Below are positions 34,467 through 43,729 of a stretch of 64,000 bases of DNA, piece by piece. This DNA is from Thermoplasmata archaeon (lineage in GTDB: Archaea > Thermoplasmatota > Thermoplasmata > Lutacidiplasmatales > UBA184). The stretch lies in NCBI GenBank assembly GCA_035532555.1, contig DATKQS010000020.1, positions 121,607 to 185,606 of the forward strand, written 5' to 3'. The notes under the pieces were generated by a model that saw nothing but the letters and a program-made list of their open reading frames with translations, ran no database searches and had not been told where the DNA came from. A program made the translations under genes and the position numbers. Numbering within the stretch: position 1 is the stretch's first letter; each line of letters begins with the position of its first letter.

Positions 34467-35590
34467 TCCGCGGCGCGCGGGCCCGCCGGTCGAAGCGCGG
34501 CGACGGCCTGGGGGAACGCCTCGACGAACCGGTCGATATCGGACGTGGGGTTGGAGAAGGAGACGCGCACGAAACGCGCCCCGAACTCGTGCGAGAGATA
34601 GTTGCCCGCCCGTACGAAGACGCCGTGGCGCAGGAGCAGCTCCTTCTGCAGACGCTCCGGCGACACCCCTGTCTCGTGGATGTCGACCACGAACATGTTC
34701 GCAAGGCTTGGGAACACGGGCAGGGTCGCCCCGGGGACCTGGAGGACCGCATCGCGGACCCGTTCGCCGTTCGCGTGCGTCTGGCGACGCACCTCGGCGA
34801 TCCACTGCGGTCGGGACTTCATCGCGGCCTTCGCCGCCACCTGGGCGAGTACGTTCAGGCCGAGATCGTTCGTGTTGAACCGGACGATCTGCTTCTCGAG
34901 CTCGGGGTTCGCTACGAACCCGCCGATGCGCAATCCGGCGAGCCCACAGTTCTTCGACACGGACCAGACGACGATCGTGTCCTGGGGAGCAAACTCGGTC
35001 GCCAGCGTATGGTGCTCGGAGAAGTCGCGGTAGGTCACATCGTTGAGCAGGATCAAGTGCCGGTCGTGAACGATCTCGGCGATCGCGCGGACCTCCTCCC
35101 GAGGGTAGCCGGATCCGAGCGGGTTCAGCGGATCGATCAGCAGGATCATCTTCGTCTTCGGACCGATCGACTCCTGGATCCGCTCGCTCGTGAGCCGGTA
35201 CGGCGGCCGATAGATCGGCAGGTTCCGGACCTTCGCTCCGGTCAGTTCGGCAAAGCGGTGGATGATGAAGTAGCTCGGATCGGAGGCGAGCATTTCGTCC
35301 CCGGGTCCGAGCAGGGCGCGAGTCAGCATGTACAGCGCTTCGGTCCCGCCTCCCGTGAGGAACGGGGGGAACTCCGTAGGAGTCCCGAGGCCGTGGCGGA
35401 GGAGCTCGATGAGCTCCGGGTCGCCCGAAGCGAGGGGATACATCGGGTACCGGCGGTCCTTCACCGCCTCGATCAGGGAGGGTTCGATGGCTTCGCGGGG
35501 GACGAGGTGGTTGGTGTTCTGGCACATCCACGCGATCTCGTGGTAGCGCTCGTGAGCGTAGCGGAACGCATCGAACGGAGCCTCGGGCAT
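34463..35590 (-). CDS. PLP-dependent aminotransferase, class I/II
   Basis: A 375-residue fold-type I aminotransferase. The PLP lysine is in VWSVSKNCGLAGLRIGG, the aspartate in LILLNDVTYRDFS, and the phosphate site in GGGTEALYMLTRA. It resembles histidinol-phosphate/aspartate-type enzymes; substrate unknown. An open frame continues to 35827, but the ATG at 35590 has a TTAA box 30-33 nt upstream and begins the conserved part. It lies 29 nt downstream of the UbiE-like gene on the same strand. Confidence 0.8.
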   Translation of the reverse strand: MPEAPFDAFRYAHERYHEIAWMCQNTNHLVPREAIEPSLIEAVKDRRYPMYPLASGDPELIELLRHGLGTPTEFPPFLTGGGTEALYMLTRALLGPGDEMLASDPSYFIIHRFAELTGAKVRNLPIYRPPYRLTSERIQESIGPKTKMILLIDPLNPLGSGYPREEVRAIAEIVHDRHLILLNDVTYRDFSEHHTLATEFAPQDTIVVWSVSKNCGLAGLRIGGFVANPELEKQIVRFNTNDLGLNVLAQVAAKAAMKSRPQWIAEVRRQTHANGERVRDAVLQVPGATLPVFPSLANMFVVDIHETGVSPERLQKELLLRHGVFVRAGNYLSHEFGARFVRVSFSNPTSDIDRFVEAFPQAVAALRPAGPRAAD

Positions 35591-35619
35591 TGTCGCATCC
35601 GCCCGGGGCGGGAGCGGAC

Positions 35620-36423
35620 TTAACGGCTTTGGCTCCCGGCCCCGTTTGACGGTCCGGCTTCGGCGAGGAACGTCGTGACGATTCCGAGCGACTGGGGCCG
35701 GGTCTCGACCCGGGAGAACCCGGCCCGGTACATCGCCTCGACGAGCTGCGTGCGGGGCGGAAGCGATCGCAACGACTCCGGCAGGTAGCGGTACGGCCCG
35801 GCGCTCCCCACCGCGGCCCCGAGCCACGGCACGAACCGATCGAAGTAGGCGTGGAAGATCCGCCGGAAGGTCGGCGAGGTCGGCTCGGTGATCTCGAGCG
35901 TGAGGAAGACGCCTCCCGGCCGCAGGACCCGACGCGCCTCACGGAGCGCAAGCTCCAGGTCCGCGAAGTTCCGCATCACGAAGGCGTTCGTCACCAGATC
36001 GAACGCCGCGTCCGCGAACGGGAGCCGCAGACCGGTCCCTTGCCCAAAGTCGAGGCGCGGAAGCTCCCGAGCCGCGCCGTGCCGGACGGTCGCCTTCTCC
36101 AGCATCGCGCGCGTGAAATCGAGCCCCACGACCTCGGATCGGGGAAAGTGCCGCGCCACGAGCACGGCGAGATCCCCGGTCCCGCATCCCAGGTCGAGGA
36201 CCCGGCGGACGGGCCCGGGGGCCCGGAAGCGATCGAGGTCCCAGAGGGCTCGGGGACGCCAGATGAAGTCGTTGCCCACCGAGGCGATGTGATCGAACCC
36301 ATCGTACCCCTCGGCGATGTGGGTGAACATCCGCTGGATGTCACGCTGGAACGACGGTTGTTCGCGGTCCGGGTACGGCGAGCCGTCCTCGGCTCGGCGC
36401 CCGGTCGCTTCGGCCGCCGCCAT
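35620..36423 (-). CDS. ubiE: UbiE/MenG-type quinone C-methyltransferase
   Basis: A 267-residue class I SAM methylase. The SAM motif is LDLGCGTGDLAVLVA; the start of the family domain is MFTHIAEGYDGFDHIAS, and FVMRNFADLELALREARRVLRPGG is the UbiE signature region. It methylates the ring of a demethyl-quinone, completing the UbiD-UbiA pathway coded 18 kb away. A CTTAA box (36447-36451) is 24-28 nt before the ATG at 36423. Confidence 0.88.
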   Translation of the reverse strand: MAAAEATGRRAEDGSPYPDREQPSFQRDIQRMFTHIAEGYDGFDHIASVGNDFIWRPRALWDLDRFRAPGPVRRVLDLGCGTGDLAVLVARHFPRSEVVGLDFTRAMLEKATVRHGAARELPRLDFGQGTGLRLPFADAAFDLVTNAFVMRNFADLELALREARRVLRPGGVFLTLEITEPTSPTFRRIFHAYFDRFVPWLGAAVGSAGPYRYLPESLRSLPPRTQLVEAMYRAGFSRVETRPQSLGIVTTFLAEAGPSNGAGSQSR

Positions 36424-36520
36424 GCCCTCAAGGACCGTCGTATCGGCTTAACGGTGTCCCGGGCGCCCGTCCGGGAGAGCGCGCCGGGCATCTCGAGCTC
36501 CTTCTGGGGTGTCGTAAGCG

Positions 36521-36528
36521 TTAATTAA
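36521..36528 (+). promoter_or_regulatory. TTAATTAA box of the 89-aa membrane protein
   Basis: TTAATTAA is 23-30 nt before the ATG at 36551. Unusually, a GGAGG site is also present 5 nt before the start. Confidence 0.6.
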
Positions 36529-36550
36529 AGCGGTCCGGCTCGGAGGAGCG

Positions 36551-36820
36551 ATGGCCGGTTCGATAGCCGACGAGGAGCCGCTGACCCAGGGGCGGTCCGT
36601 CTCCGACCTCTCGCTCACCCGGCAGCTCGCCTTCTGGGGCTTCGCCGCCCTGCTCATCCTCGCGGCGGTATTCTATGTCTGGTGGGGGCTCTCCTTCGGG
36701 GTCTGGATCGACAACGGCGTCTATGCCGTAGTCGCGACGCTCGCGGCCTTCGGCCTTGCCGGGATGTGGCTCGTAATGCCCAACCCGCCGCCCCCGGCGC
36801 TGCCTCCCCCACCGAACTAG
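36551..36820 (+). CDS. Small two-helix membrane protein
   Basis: An 89-residue protein with two membrane helices (residues ~28-48 and ~57-76) and a Pro-rich tail (NPPPPALPPPPN). Length and plan recall small subunits of respiratory complexes, but no family motif is visible. Strong TATA-like box and GGAGG site support the start. Confidence 0.6.
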   Translation: MAGSIADEEPLTQGRSVSDLSLTRQLAFWGFAALLILAAVFYVWWGLSFGVWIDNGVYAVVATLAAFGLAGMWLVMPNPPPPALPPPPN

Positions 36821-36888
36821 ACGCCCGCCTCTCGAACGCAGGTTCGCCGCTCGCGCAAGCCATTTCCCCTGAGGCGCGTGGGTCCGGC

Positions 36889-37440
36889 ATGGCTCCTCCG
36901 CGATTGTTCTGCCGGCTGCGACGCGAGGTCCCGCCCGGTGCGCGGGGCGTATCGGTGGTACCGGCCGAGGGAATGTGCCTCTCCGCCTTCCTCGTGCTCT
37001 CGCCTCCGGGCGCGCCCGGCACGGTCCTCCTCGGACGAATCGATCCGCGTGCGAACTGGGAGCAGCTCGGAGCCCTGGATACGGACCGCGCGGCGTCCGT
37101 CCAAGCCGGATGGATGCTCCCCTCCTCGCACCTCTTGCTCTACGAATCGCCGCACAACGCGGCGCGCCGGATCGCGAGCGAGCAGCTCGCGCGTCCCGGC
37201 CTCCGCCTCGGCGCTCCGATCGTGGTCTCGGACGCTTCTCCCCGATCGGACGCAGCGCCCGGCGAAATGCACTGGGACCTGGGGTTCATCTTCTCCGGCG
37301 AGTGGCCGCGGACCTCGGACGCGCCTCCGGCCCCGTGGTCGCGCCTGGAGCTGGTCGATCTCTCGGGGCTTCGCCGCTCCGATATCGTTCGGGGACAGGC
37401 CGATATTCTCGTGTACGCCGGGCGAACGGTCGACGCGTAA
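36889..37440 (+). CDS. Nudix-fold-like protein with degenerate Nudix box
   Basis: A 183-residue protein. The central SSHLLLYESPHNAARRIASEQL aligns with a Nudix box (GGx5Ex7REUxEExGU), but the catalytic REUxEE reads R-I-A-S-E-Q, so two key glutamates are missing. Similar degenerate proteins exist among archaea and are unlikely to hydrolyse NDP-X in the usual way. The C-terminal half has an alternating beta pattern. A Nudix-derived binding protein is the best guess. Convergent with proS. Confidence 0.55.
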   Translation: MAPPRLFCRLRREVPPGARGVSVVPAEGMCLSAFLVLSPPGAPGTVLLGRIDPRANWEQLGALDTDRAASVQAGWMLPSSHLLLYESPHNAARRIASEQLARPGLRLGAPIVVSDASPRSDAAPGEMHWDLGFIFSGEWPRTSDAPPAPWSRLELVDLSGLRRSDIVRGQADILVYAGRTVDA

Positions 37441-37473
37441 CGGATCGAACGTTCCCGTTGCCGGCCCATCGAA

Positions 37474-38901
37474 CTACAGAGGCCGAGACGCCAGCGCCCA
37501 GACGCCACTCTCGGTGGAAGCGCACGCGATGCACGGACCGGGAGCGCGAGGTTCCAGAGGGAGAGGGCCTTCGGGGGTCCCGAGCACCGACCCATCGATC
37601 GCCTCTTCGATCTTGCGACCGCAGGGCTCCCCACCGCACCAGCGGACCACCCGGATCTGGGTAGATCCCGCGAGTTCCGCGAGGGTATCGGCGTACGCAA
37701 AGGATGCCCGGAAGCGCTCCGTAGCCTGCTCCGTCAGCGCACGATCGAAGTCGGCGAGGCGCCGATCGACCTCCGCCTCGACGTGCTCCAGCGGGAAGGT
37801 CGATTTGCGGCCGAGTCGGTCGGTGGCCGATACCGTTCCCTGTTCCGCCTCGCGGCGACCGATCTCCAGGCGAAGCGGGGCGCCGCGGAGCTCCCAGAAG
37901 TAGTACTTCGCTCCGGGTCGCGCGTCGGTGGCATCGACATGGACCCGCCGTCCGCCCTGTCGCAGTCGGGTCGCGATCCCCTGCGCCATCGCGATCGGGT
38001 CCGCGGTGCCCGCGGCGGCCGGGATCGGGACAATGACGATCTGGTGGGGAGCGATCGCGGACGGGAAGACGACCCCCTTGGCATCCCCGTGGACGGCCAC
38101 GATGGCTCCGAGAAGCCGCTCCGAAAGTCCGAAGGTCGTTTGGTGGGCGAAGTGGGAGCTCCCATCGCTCGCCTCGTACTGGATCCCGTACGGTCGGGAG
38201 AAGTTCTCCCGGTAGTGGTGGATACTGCCGATCTGGAGCGTCCGCCCTTCCCCGAGCGGGATGTCGAGGGCGATCGAGTAGAACGCTCCGGCGAACTTGT
38301 CCCACTCCGGGCGGCGAACGGGAATGTACGGCAGATCGAAGGCCTCAGCCATCTTCGCGAAGGCGCCGAGATTGGAGGCGACCCGCGCCGTCGCAGTGTC
38401 CTCGTCCGCTTGGCAGGTGTGCTCCTCGAAGAAATGGATCTCGCGAACGCGCATGAACGGCCGCGTCGTCTTCGTCTCGTAGCGGAAGGTGTTCACGATC
38501 TGGTAGACATTGAGCGGAAGGTCCCGGTGCGATCGCACCCAGAGCGAGAAGATCGGGTACATCGCGGTCTCGCTGGTCGGGCGGAGCACCAGAGGTACGT
38601 CCAGTTCGGCGAGTCCCCCCTTGGTCACCCAGTAGACCTGGGCGTTGAACCCCTGGATGTGCTCGGCTTCCTTGGCGAACTCCGTCGAGGGGATCAGCGC
38701 CGGGAACTCGACCGCGTCCGATCCCGTCGCTTCGATCTCGCGGATGAGCACCGCATCGAGGCATCGTCGGGCACGGAACCCGTACGGGGTCCAGACGTTC
38801 ATCCCCTTGACCGGGTAGCGCTTGTCCGTGAGCTGGGCCGCCTCGATGACCTCGAGGTACCATTCGATGAACGCGGTGCGCTTGTCCGGAAGCTCGCCCA
38901 T
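37474..38901 (-). CDS. proS: Prolyl-tRNA synthetase, archaeal/eukaryotic type
   Basis: A 475-residue class II synthetase. Motif 1 region (AVEFPALIPSTEF), LRPTSETAMYPIF, motif 2 (NTFRYETKTTRPFMRVREIHFFEEHT), motif 3, and the HGD-anticodon domain (PHQIVIVPIP) are all present. The C-terminal domain carries CGGEPCGRK and CIAC cysteines of the zinc-like module found in this ProRS type. No bacterial editing insert. The ATG at 38901 has TTATAA 29-34 nt upstream. The open frame beyond it is not part of the gene. Confidence 0.93.
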   Translation of the reverse strand: MGELPDKRTAFIEWYLEVIEAAQLTDKRYPVKGMNVWTPYGFRARRCLDAVLIREIEATGSDAVEFPALIPSTEFAKEAEHIQGFNAQVYWVTKGGLAELDVPLVLRPTSETAMYPIFSLWVRSHRDLPLNVYQIVNTFRYETKTTRPFMRVREIHFFEEHTCQADEDTATARVASNLGAFAKMAEAFDLPYIPVRRPEWDKFAGAFYSIALDIPLGEGRTLQIGSIHHYRENFSRPYGIQYEASDGSSHFAHQTTFGLSERLLGAIVAVHGDAKGVVFPSAIAPHQIVIVPIPAAAGTADPIAMAQGIATRLRQGGRRVHVDATDARPGAKYYFWELRGAPLRLEIGRREAEQGTVSATDRLGRKSTFPLEHVEAEVDRRLADFDRALTEQATERFRASFAYADTLAELAGSTQIRVVRWCGGEPCGRKIEEAIDGSVLGTPEGPLPLEPRAPGPCIACASTESGVWALASRPL

Positions 38902-38929
38902 GGGCGCTTCGATGAGGGGGGCCCCTGGA

Positions 38930-38935
38930 TTATAA
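38930..38935 (-). promoter_or_regulatory. TATA box of proS
   Basis: TTATAA is 29-34 nt upstream of the minus-strand ATG at 38901. Confidence 0.65.
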
Positions 38936-39034
38936 CCATGACCCGACACGCGCTCCTCCCGACTCGGCGAAGCTTGCCCGGAACCCGTTGGACTCAAGAC
39001 CCCCGCCCGGCTCCGTCGTGCGAGTGGACCGGCG

Positions 39035-39580
39035 ATGTGGGGAAGCGGGGGACGCGAGGAGCCGTGGACAGGGGGCCCCAGAGGACGAGGGCCGCCGATC
39101 GACCCGCACGCGACGGTCCTTCCCCGCCTGTTCGTCATGCTCCTGCTCACCGGGCTGTTCGCCGAGTTCGTCATCGGCGTCGGCGTGTCGGTCTGGGGCC
39201 CGAGCATCCCCTCCTCCGTCTCCACGCTCTTCGGACCGGGCGCGGGCTCGTACGGGTGGCTCTCGGTGCACGCCGTTCTCGCAGTCCTGCTCGTGCTCCT
39301 CGGGATCGCCCTCGTCGCCATGGTCGGACGTCTCCACCGCCGCCGCCTCACGTTCGGGGCGGTCGGTGGGTTCCTGTTCGTCCTGCTCTCGGCCCTGTCC
39401 GGCTATGGGTACATCGCGAGCTCGGGCAACGCGCTCTATGCCGTCTTCATGGCGATCTTCTTCCTGATCGGCTGGAGCGCGTACGCCCGGCTGTCGATGC
39501 AGCTGCGGCACGCCGCGCACCGGGCGATGCGATTCGACCGCATGAACGCCGCCGCTGGGCCTCCTCCCTCTTCCCCCTAG
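39035..39580 (+). CDS. Four-helix membrane protein of unknown function
   Basis: A 181-residue protein with a ~25-residue hydrophilic start, then four membrane helices (roughly residues 30-52, 72-98, 107-127, 133-153) and a charged tail. No conserved motif is recognised. The start is uncertain: no clear TATA box stands before the ATG at 39035, and the initial Gly/Arg/Pro segment might be non-coding. Located between proS and the DUF373 gene. Confidence 0.55.
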   Translation: MWGSGGREEPWTGGPRGRGPPIDPHATVLPRLFVMLLLTGLFAEFVIGVGVSVWGPSIPSSVSTLFGPGAGSYGWLSVHAVLAVLLVLLGIALVAMVGRLHRRRLTFGAVGGFLFVLLSALSGYGYIASSGNALYAVFMAIFFLIGWSAYARLSMQLRHAAHRAMRFDRMNAAAGPPPSSP

Positions 39581-39623
39581 AGCGCCGGGGGTTGCGGAGG
39601 GAGCGCCCGGAGCACCTAGACGG

Positions 39624-39627
39624 TTAA
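39624..39627 (+). promoter_or_regulatory. TTAA box of the DUF373 gene
   Basis: GGTTAAGC, core TTAA, is 28-31 nt before the ATG at 39655. Confidence 0.5.
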
Positions 39628-39654
39628 GCTCCGGGGCACCCTTCTACGAGCGCC

Positions 39655-40740
39655 ATGCGCTTGGTCGTGTGCATCGATCGCGATGACGACCTCGGCCGCA
39701 AGGCCGGCGTCGCCGGACCGATCGTCGGACGCGCCGCCGTCATCGACGCCGCGACGCGACTTGGGATCGCGGACCCCGAGGACAGCGACACAAACGCGAT
39801 GTTCGCGGCGGTCCGCATCCTCGACGAGATCGCGAAACTGGGGGAAGAGGGAGAGATCTGCGTACTGACCGGGTCCCCCAAGGTCGGCCTCCTGTCCGAC
39901 ACTCGGGTCGCCGAACAGTTCGATCACGTCCTCGAACGCGTGCACGCCACCTCCGCCCACCTCGTCAGTGACGGAGCCGAGGACGAGCACCTCTTCCCGA
40001 TCCTAGCCTCGCGCCTGCGCATCGACGGCGTGCACAAGGTCTACATCCGCCAGAACGCGAGCATCGAGTCGACGTACTACACGATCGTACGGGCGATGAA
40101 GGACCCGAAGCTGCGCGCGAAGACCATCCTCCCCGTCGCGCTGGTCCTCCTCGTCCTCGGGATCGCCGCGGCCGGTGGCGTGCTGGTCTGGGGAGTGGTC
40201 GGGATCGCGATCCTCCTTGGGGTCTATCTCATCTTCTGGACGTTCGACATCGACGAGGCGATCATCGATTCCGTGCGCTCGGCGTCGCGGGACGTGCGTA
40301 CGGGCTCGGTCGCCTTCGGATTCGGGCTGTTCTCGGTGCTCCTCGTCGGCGTCGGCTTCCTCGCGGGGTACAATGCCTACACCACCAATCCCCACGGGGC
40401 GCTCGACGCCTTGCTCTCCTTCTTCCAAGGCGCGATGATCTGGTGGGTCCTCGGCGGCCTCGTGTGGGAGTGCGGCCGGGCGCTGCGGCGCTACCTCTCC
40501 CTCGGGCGGTTCCCCCGCTCGTTCGTCGTGGCGACGACCTCGATCATCGGGATCGGGTTCATGAGCTACGGGGTGATCTATCTCGTGCAGTACCTGGAGA
40601 ACCTGCGCACCCCGGCGGGCCTGCCCTTGACGATCGCCTTCGTCATCCTGGGCCTCGGCCTCGTGATCGCCGCGGGGATCCTCCAGCAGCACTTCAAATC
40701 GGTCATGAACCGCGGCTCTTCCGAACCGGCCTCCGGGTGA
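39655..40740 (+). CDS. DUF373 family membrane protein
   Basis: A 361-residue archaeal protein. The N-terminal ~145 residues form a soluble alpha/beta domain with the family signature CIDRDDDLGRKAGVAGPIVGR and ADPEDSDTNAMFAAVR. About six membrane helices follow. DUF373 proteins are near-restricted to archaea and have no established function; the acidic N-terminal motif suggests metal or nucleotide binding. TATA-like box at 39624. Confidence 0.88.
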   Translation: MRLVVCIDRDDDLGRKAGVAGPIVGRAAVIDAATRLGIADPEDSDTNAMFAAVRILDEIAKLGEEGEICVLTGSPKVGLLSDTRVAEQFDHVLERVHATSAHLVSDGAEDEHLFPILASRLRIDGVHKVYIRQNASIESTYYTIVRAMKDPKLRAKTILPVALVLLVLGIAAAGGVLVWGVVGIAILLGVYLIFWTFDIDEAIIDSVRSASRDVRTGSVAFGFGLFSVLLVGVGFLAGYNAYTTNPHGALDALLSFFQGAMIWWVLGGLVWECGRALRRYLSLGRFPRSFVVATTSIIGIGFMSYGVIYLVQYLENLRTPAGLPLTIAFVILGLGLVIAAGILQQHFKSVMNRGSSEPASG

Positions 40741-40756
40741 GGCGCGGGGCCGGACG

Positions 40757-41371
40757 CTATTCCCAGCCCTGCAGGCGGGCGACGTGCTCCAGGTGCTCCG
40801 CGGGGATCGAGATCCCGCAGCGCTCGCGCAGGACCTGCCCGATCTCCTCGAGGCTGGGGTTGATCTCCCGCGCCCGGGTCCCGAGCGTGCCGAGGTCCTC
40901 CCAATAGTTCCACGGGAAGACGATCCACACCCAGGACTCCTTCGGGATCTCCTCCGCGAAGTAGGTAGGCTTGTGCCGGGCGTGCGAGATATGGAGGAAC
41001 GTCGCCGATTCCGCGCGCTTGGGCCGCTGGGCGTGCACGGCCTCGAGCGCGAGGGCGAGGCTCTCGCCCGTGTCGGTGATGTCGTCCGCGATCAGCACGT
41101 TCCCCCCGGCGACCGAGCCGCTCAATCCCTCCGTGAGCTCGGCCTTCCCCTGGGGGGTCGCCGTGACGCCCCAGTGTTGCGCGCGGAGCGAGACGAGCCG
41201 CTTGACGGAGAGCCGATCGGCGAGCATCCTCGCGGGAACCCAGCCGCCCCGGGTCAGCCCGACGATCGTGTCGGGGATCCGATCGACGGCCCGGATCTGC
41301 GCGGCGACTTCATCCGCCCACCGGTCGACCTCGGCCCAGGTCGCGACGCGGCAGCGGGGGAAGTCGACCAT
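40757..41371 (-). CDS. Purine phosphoribosyltransferase (xanthine/hypoxanthine type)
   Basis: A 204-residue type I PRTase for purine salvage. The PRPP-binding motif is VLIADDITDTGESL, with the flexible-loop region after VGLTRGGWVPARMLADRL. The WIVFPWNYWEDLG segment is characteristic of the archaeal/COG2236 group. It starts 10 nt after the glutamate dehydrogenase stop, so it is last in the ACAD-thiL-gdh-PRTase unit. Confidence 0.82.
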   Translation of the reverse strand: MVDFPRCRVATWAEVDRWADEVAAQIRAVDRIPDTIVGLTRGGWVPARMLADRLSVKRLVSLRAQHWGVTATPQGKAELTEGLSGSVAGGNVLIADDITDTGESLALALEAVHAQRPKRAESATFLHISHARHKPTYFAEEIPKESWVWIVFPWNYWEDLGTLGTRAREINPSLEEIGQVLRERCGISIPAEHLEHVARLQGWE

Positions 41372-41381
41372 CGATTCCGGC

Positions 41382-42650
41382 CTACGGGTAGAAGCCGCGG
41401 ATGTTGATGGCGTCCACCACCCGCTGGATCGCGAGCACGTAGGCGGCCGTCCGGTTGTGGATCGAGTACTGCTGGGCGATCTTGCGGGTGTCCGCGTAGG
41501 ACTTCACCATCACCCGCTCGAGGCGCTGGTTGACCTCGTCGAGCGTCCAGAAGAACCCCTGCAGGTCCTGCGCCCACTCGAAGTAGCTGACCGTGACGCC
41601 CCCCGCGTTCGCGAGGATATCGGGCAGCACGGTAATCTTCTTCTGGAAGAGGATCTCGTCGGCCTCGGGAAGCGTCGGGCCGTTCGCGGCCTCCGCGACG
41701 ATCTTCGCCTGGATCTTGTCGGCGTTCTTCTTGGTGATCTGGTTCTCCAGCGCCGCCGGGATCAGGATGTCGACCGGAAGCTCGAGGAGCTCCTCGTTCG
41801 AGACCGATTTCGCGCCCGGGAACCCGACCACCGAGCCGGTCTTCGCCTTGTGCGCCTCGACCGCGTGTGGATCGAAGCCATCGGGCTTGTAGATGCCACC
41901 CTTCGTGTCGGAAGCGGCGACGATCTTCGCGCCCTGCTCGTCGTGCAGGAGGTTCACCGCGACCGATCCGGCGTTGCCGAATCCCTGGACCGCCACGGAA
42001 CCGCCCTTCACGCGGACGCCGACGGTCTGGGCGGCCTCGCGGATGACGTAGGCGCAGCCGCGCCCCGTCGCTTCGCCCCGGCCCTCGCTGCCGCCGATGC
42101 TGATCGGCTTGCCCGTAACGACGCCCGGGACGGAGTATCCCTTCTGCATCGAGTACGTATCCATAATCCAGGCCATCGTTTGACTGTCGGTGTACACGTC
42201 CGGCGCGGGGATGTCGATCTCGGGACCGATGATCGGAGAGATCTCGGTCGTGAAGCGGCGGGTGAGGCGTTCGAGCTCTCCCTTGCTCATGTGCTTCGGA
42301 TCGCAGATGATGCCGCCCTTCGCTCCGCCGTACGGGATGTTGACGACGGCGCACTTCCAGGTCATCCACGCGGCGAGCGCGCGGACCTCGTCCAGCGTAA
42401 CCTGCGGATGATAGCGAATGCCTCCCTTCGTCGGGCCCCGGGCCATGCTGTACTGGACGCGATAGCCGGTGAACACACGATAGTCACCCTTGTCGAGGCG
42501 GACAGGGAAGTTGACCGTGAGCTCGCGCTTGGGGCTCTTGAGCACCTCGCGAATGCCGCCCTCCAGATGGAGGAGATCGGCCACGATATCGACCTGGCGC
42601 TTCGCCGTCTCGAACGGGTTGACCGTGGTGCTGTCGCTCGCCATATTCAT
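41382..42650 (-). CDS. gdhA: Glutamate dehydrogenase
   Basis: A 422-residue hexameric-type Glu/Leu/Phe/Val dehydrogenase interconverting glutamate and 2-oxoglutarate. The substrate lysines are in TKGGIRYHP, W98-K99-C and the catalytic P-Y-G-G-A-K111-G-G; the Rossmann motif is VQGFGNAGSVA. Start at ATG 42650 (or 42644, two codons later). A CAAGTAC box lies ~35 nt upstream, within the end of thiL. It pairs functionally with the transaminases and aspartase in this window. Confidence 0.92.
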   Translation of the reverse strand: MNMASDSTTVNPFETAKRQVDIVADLLHLEGGIREVLKSPKRELTVNFPVRLDKGDYRVFTGYRVQYSMARGPTKGGIRYHPQVTLDEVRALAAWMTWKCAVVNIPYGGAKGGIICDPKHMSKGELERLTRRFTTEISPIIGPEIDIPAPDVYTDSQTMAWIMDTYSMQKGYSVPGVVTGKPISIGGSEGRGEATGRGCAYVIREAAQTVGVRVKGGSVAVQGFGNAGSVAVNLLHDEQGAKIVAASDTKGGIYKPDGFDPHAVEAHKAKTGSVVGFPGAKSVSNEELLELPVDILIPAALENQITKKNADKIQAKIVAEAANGPTLPEADEILFQKKITVLPDILANAGGVTVSYFEWAQDLQGFFWTLDEVNQRLERVMVKSYADTRKIAQQYSIHNRTAAYVLAIQRVVDAINIRGFYP

Positions 42651-42693
42651 TCCCTCAACGGGTGCGCGGCGAGTCGGGGGACGGTACTTGAGC

Positions 42694-43722
42694 CTAACGG
42701 CCTTGCGAAGGTGGCGCACGGTCTCGGTGTCGCCTCGGCGTGCGTTGGAACGGGCTCCAGCCGGCGGTCGGGAGCGGGCGCAGCCCGGAGGGCGCGGAGA
42801 GGTAGGCTCCCGTTCCGCGCTCCGCTCGTCCCACGACGCGCAGCCGACCTCCCGCCGATCCGACCGCGCGCATCGCCCGGCGCAGGGCCGAGCTCGGCAC
42901 CGCCGCCAGCAGTTCGTAATCCCCCCCGAAGAATCCCGTCTCCTCGCGCGCCGCCCGCGGCAACGCGGCGATCGATCGGTCCCACGGGATGCGGTCCGGG
43001 TCGAGGACGAGCCGGACGCTGCTCGCCCGGGCCATGAGGTGGGCCGAGTCCGCGATGCCATCGGAGGTGTCGATCATGGCGTGGACCAGCGGGGCGAGCG
43101 CGATCCCTTCCCGCACGCGCGGGCGCACGTCGAGCAGAGCGAGCATATCGCCCCGACCTCGAGCTCCTCGATGGGTCCTCCACCGGCGCCAGGCCGAGCC
43201 CCCGCGGCCGACCGATCCGGTCGTGACGAGGAGGTCGCCCGGCCGGGCCCCGCTCCGGGGGGCCAACGATCCCGCCTTCCCCCATCCCACTACGGTGCTG
43301 ACCACCGCGCGCACCGGGGAGGGCTTCGTGTCTCCCCCCACCACGTGCGCGTCAAAGCGCGCTCCGGCAGCTTCGGCGCCGCGAAGCACGGACTCGGCCC
43401 AGAGCCGGGGCGTCCCCGGCGGAAGGAGGAGCGCGATGAGGATCCCCGCGGGCCGGGCTCCCTTCGAAGCGGCATCGGACAGGCTCACCCCGGCGGCAGC
43501 GGCACCGATCGCTCGCGGGGGAGATCCTGCGACAAAGTGGGTCCCCTCGATCAGCGCGTCGGTCGTGAGTACGGCGACCGACCCTCGCGGCGGCCTCAGC
43601 GCCGCGGCATCGTCTCCGATCGGGAGCGCGCCGGTACGCCCCGCGGGAAGGTGCGCGGCGACCCATCGGTGGAACGCGCGTTCATCGATCGGAGCCGCAG
43701 AGGCATTCCCACGGCGATTCAT
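42694..43722 (-). CDS. thiL: Thiamine-monophosphate kinase
   Basis: A 342-residue ThiL/PurM-fold kinase making thiamine diphosphate. Signature pieces are GDDAAAL, LTTDALIEGTHF, SLSDAASKGARPAG, VGGDTKPS, MIDTSDGIADSAHLM and GGDYELL. Starts 7 nt after the acyl-CoA dehydrogenase stop on the same strand. The last ~15 residues are rich in Arg and diverge from the family. Confidence 0.85.
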   Translation of the reverse strand: MNRRGNASAAPIDERAFHRWVAAHLPAGRTGALPIGDDAAALRPPRGSVAVLTTDALIEGTHFVAGSPPRAIGAAAAGVSLSDAASKGARPAGILIALLLPPGTPRLWAESVLRGAEAAGARFDAHVVGGDTKPSPVRAVVSTVVGWGKAGSLAPRSGARPGDLLVTTGSVGRGGSAWRRWRTHRGARGRGDMLALLDVRPRVREGIALAPLVHAMIDTSDGIADSAHLMARASSVRLVLDPDRIPWDRSIAALPRAAREETGFFGGDYELLAAVPSSALRRAMRAVGSAGGRLRVVGRAERGTGAYLSAPSGLRPLPTAGWSPFQRTPRRHRDRAPPSQGR

Positions 43723-43729
43723 CGGCGGA

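Noticed and set aside
32892..35951. 1019-codon open frame on the minus strand
   Set aside because: It runs antisense or out of frame to TrmB, Taw2-like and aminotransferase genes, is full of Arg/Pro/Gly and has no domain. G+C-rich DNA makes such empty frames common.
41382..43061. Extended glutamate dehydrogenase frame
   Set aside because: The part above 42650 overlaps thiL in another frame and has no GDH similarity; the conserved start is at 42650.
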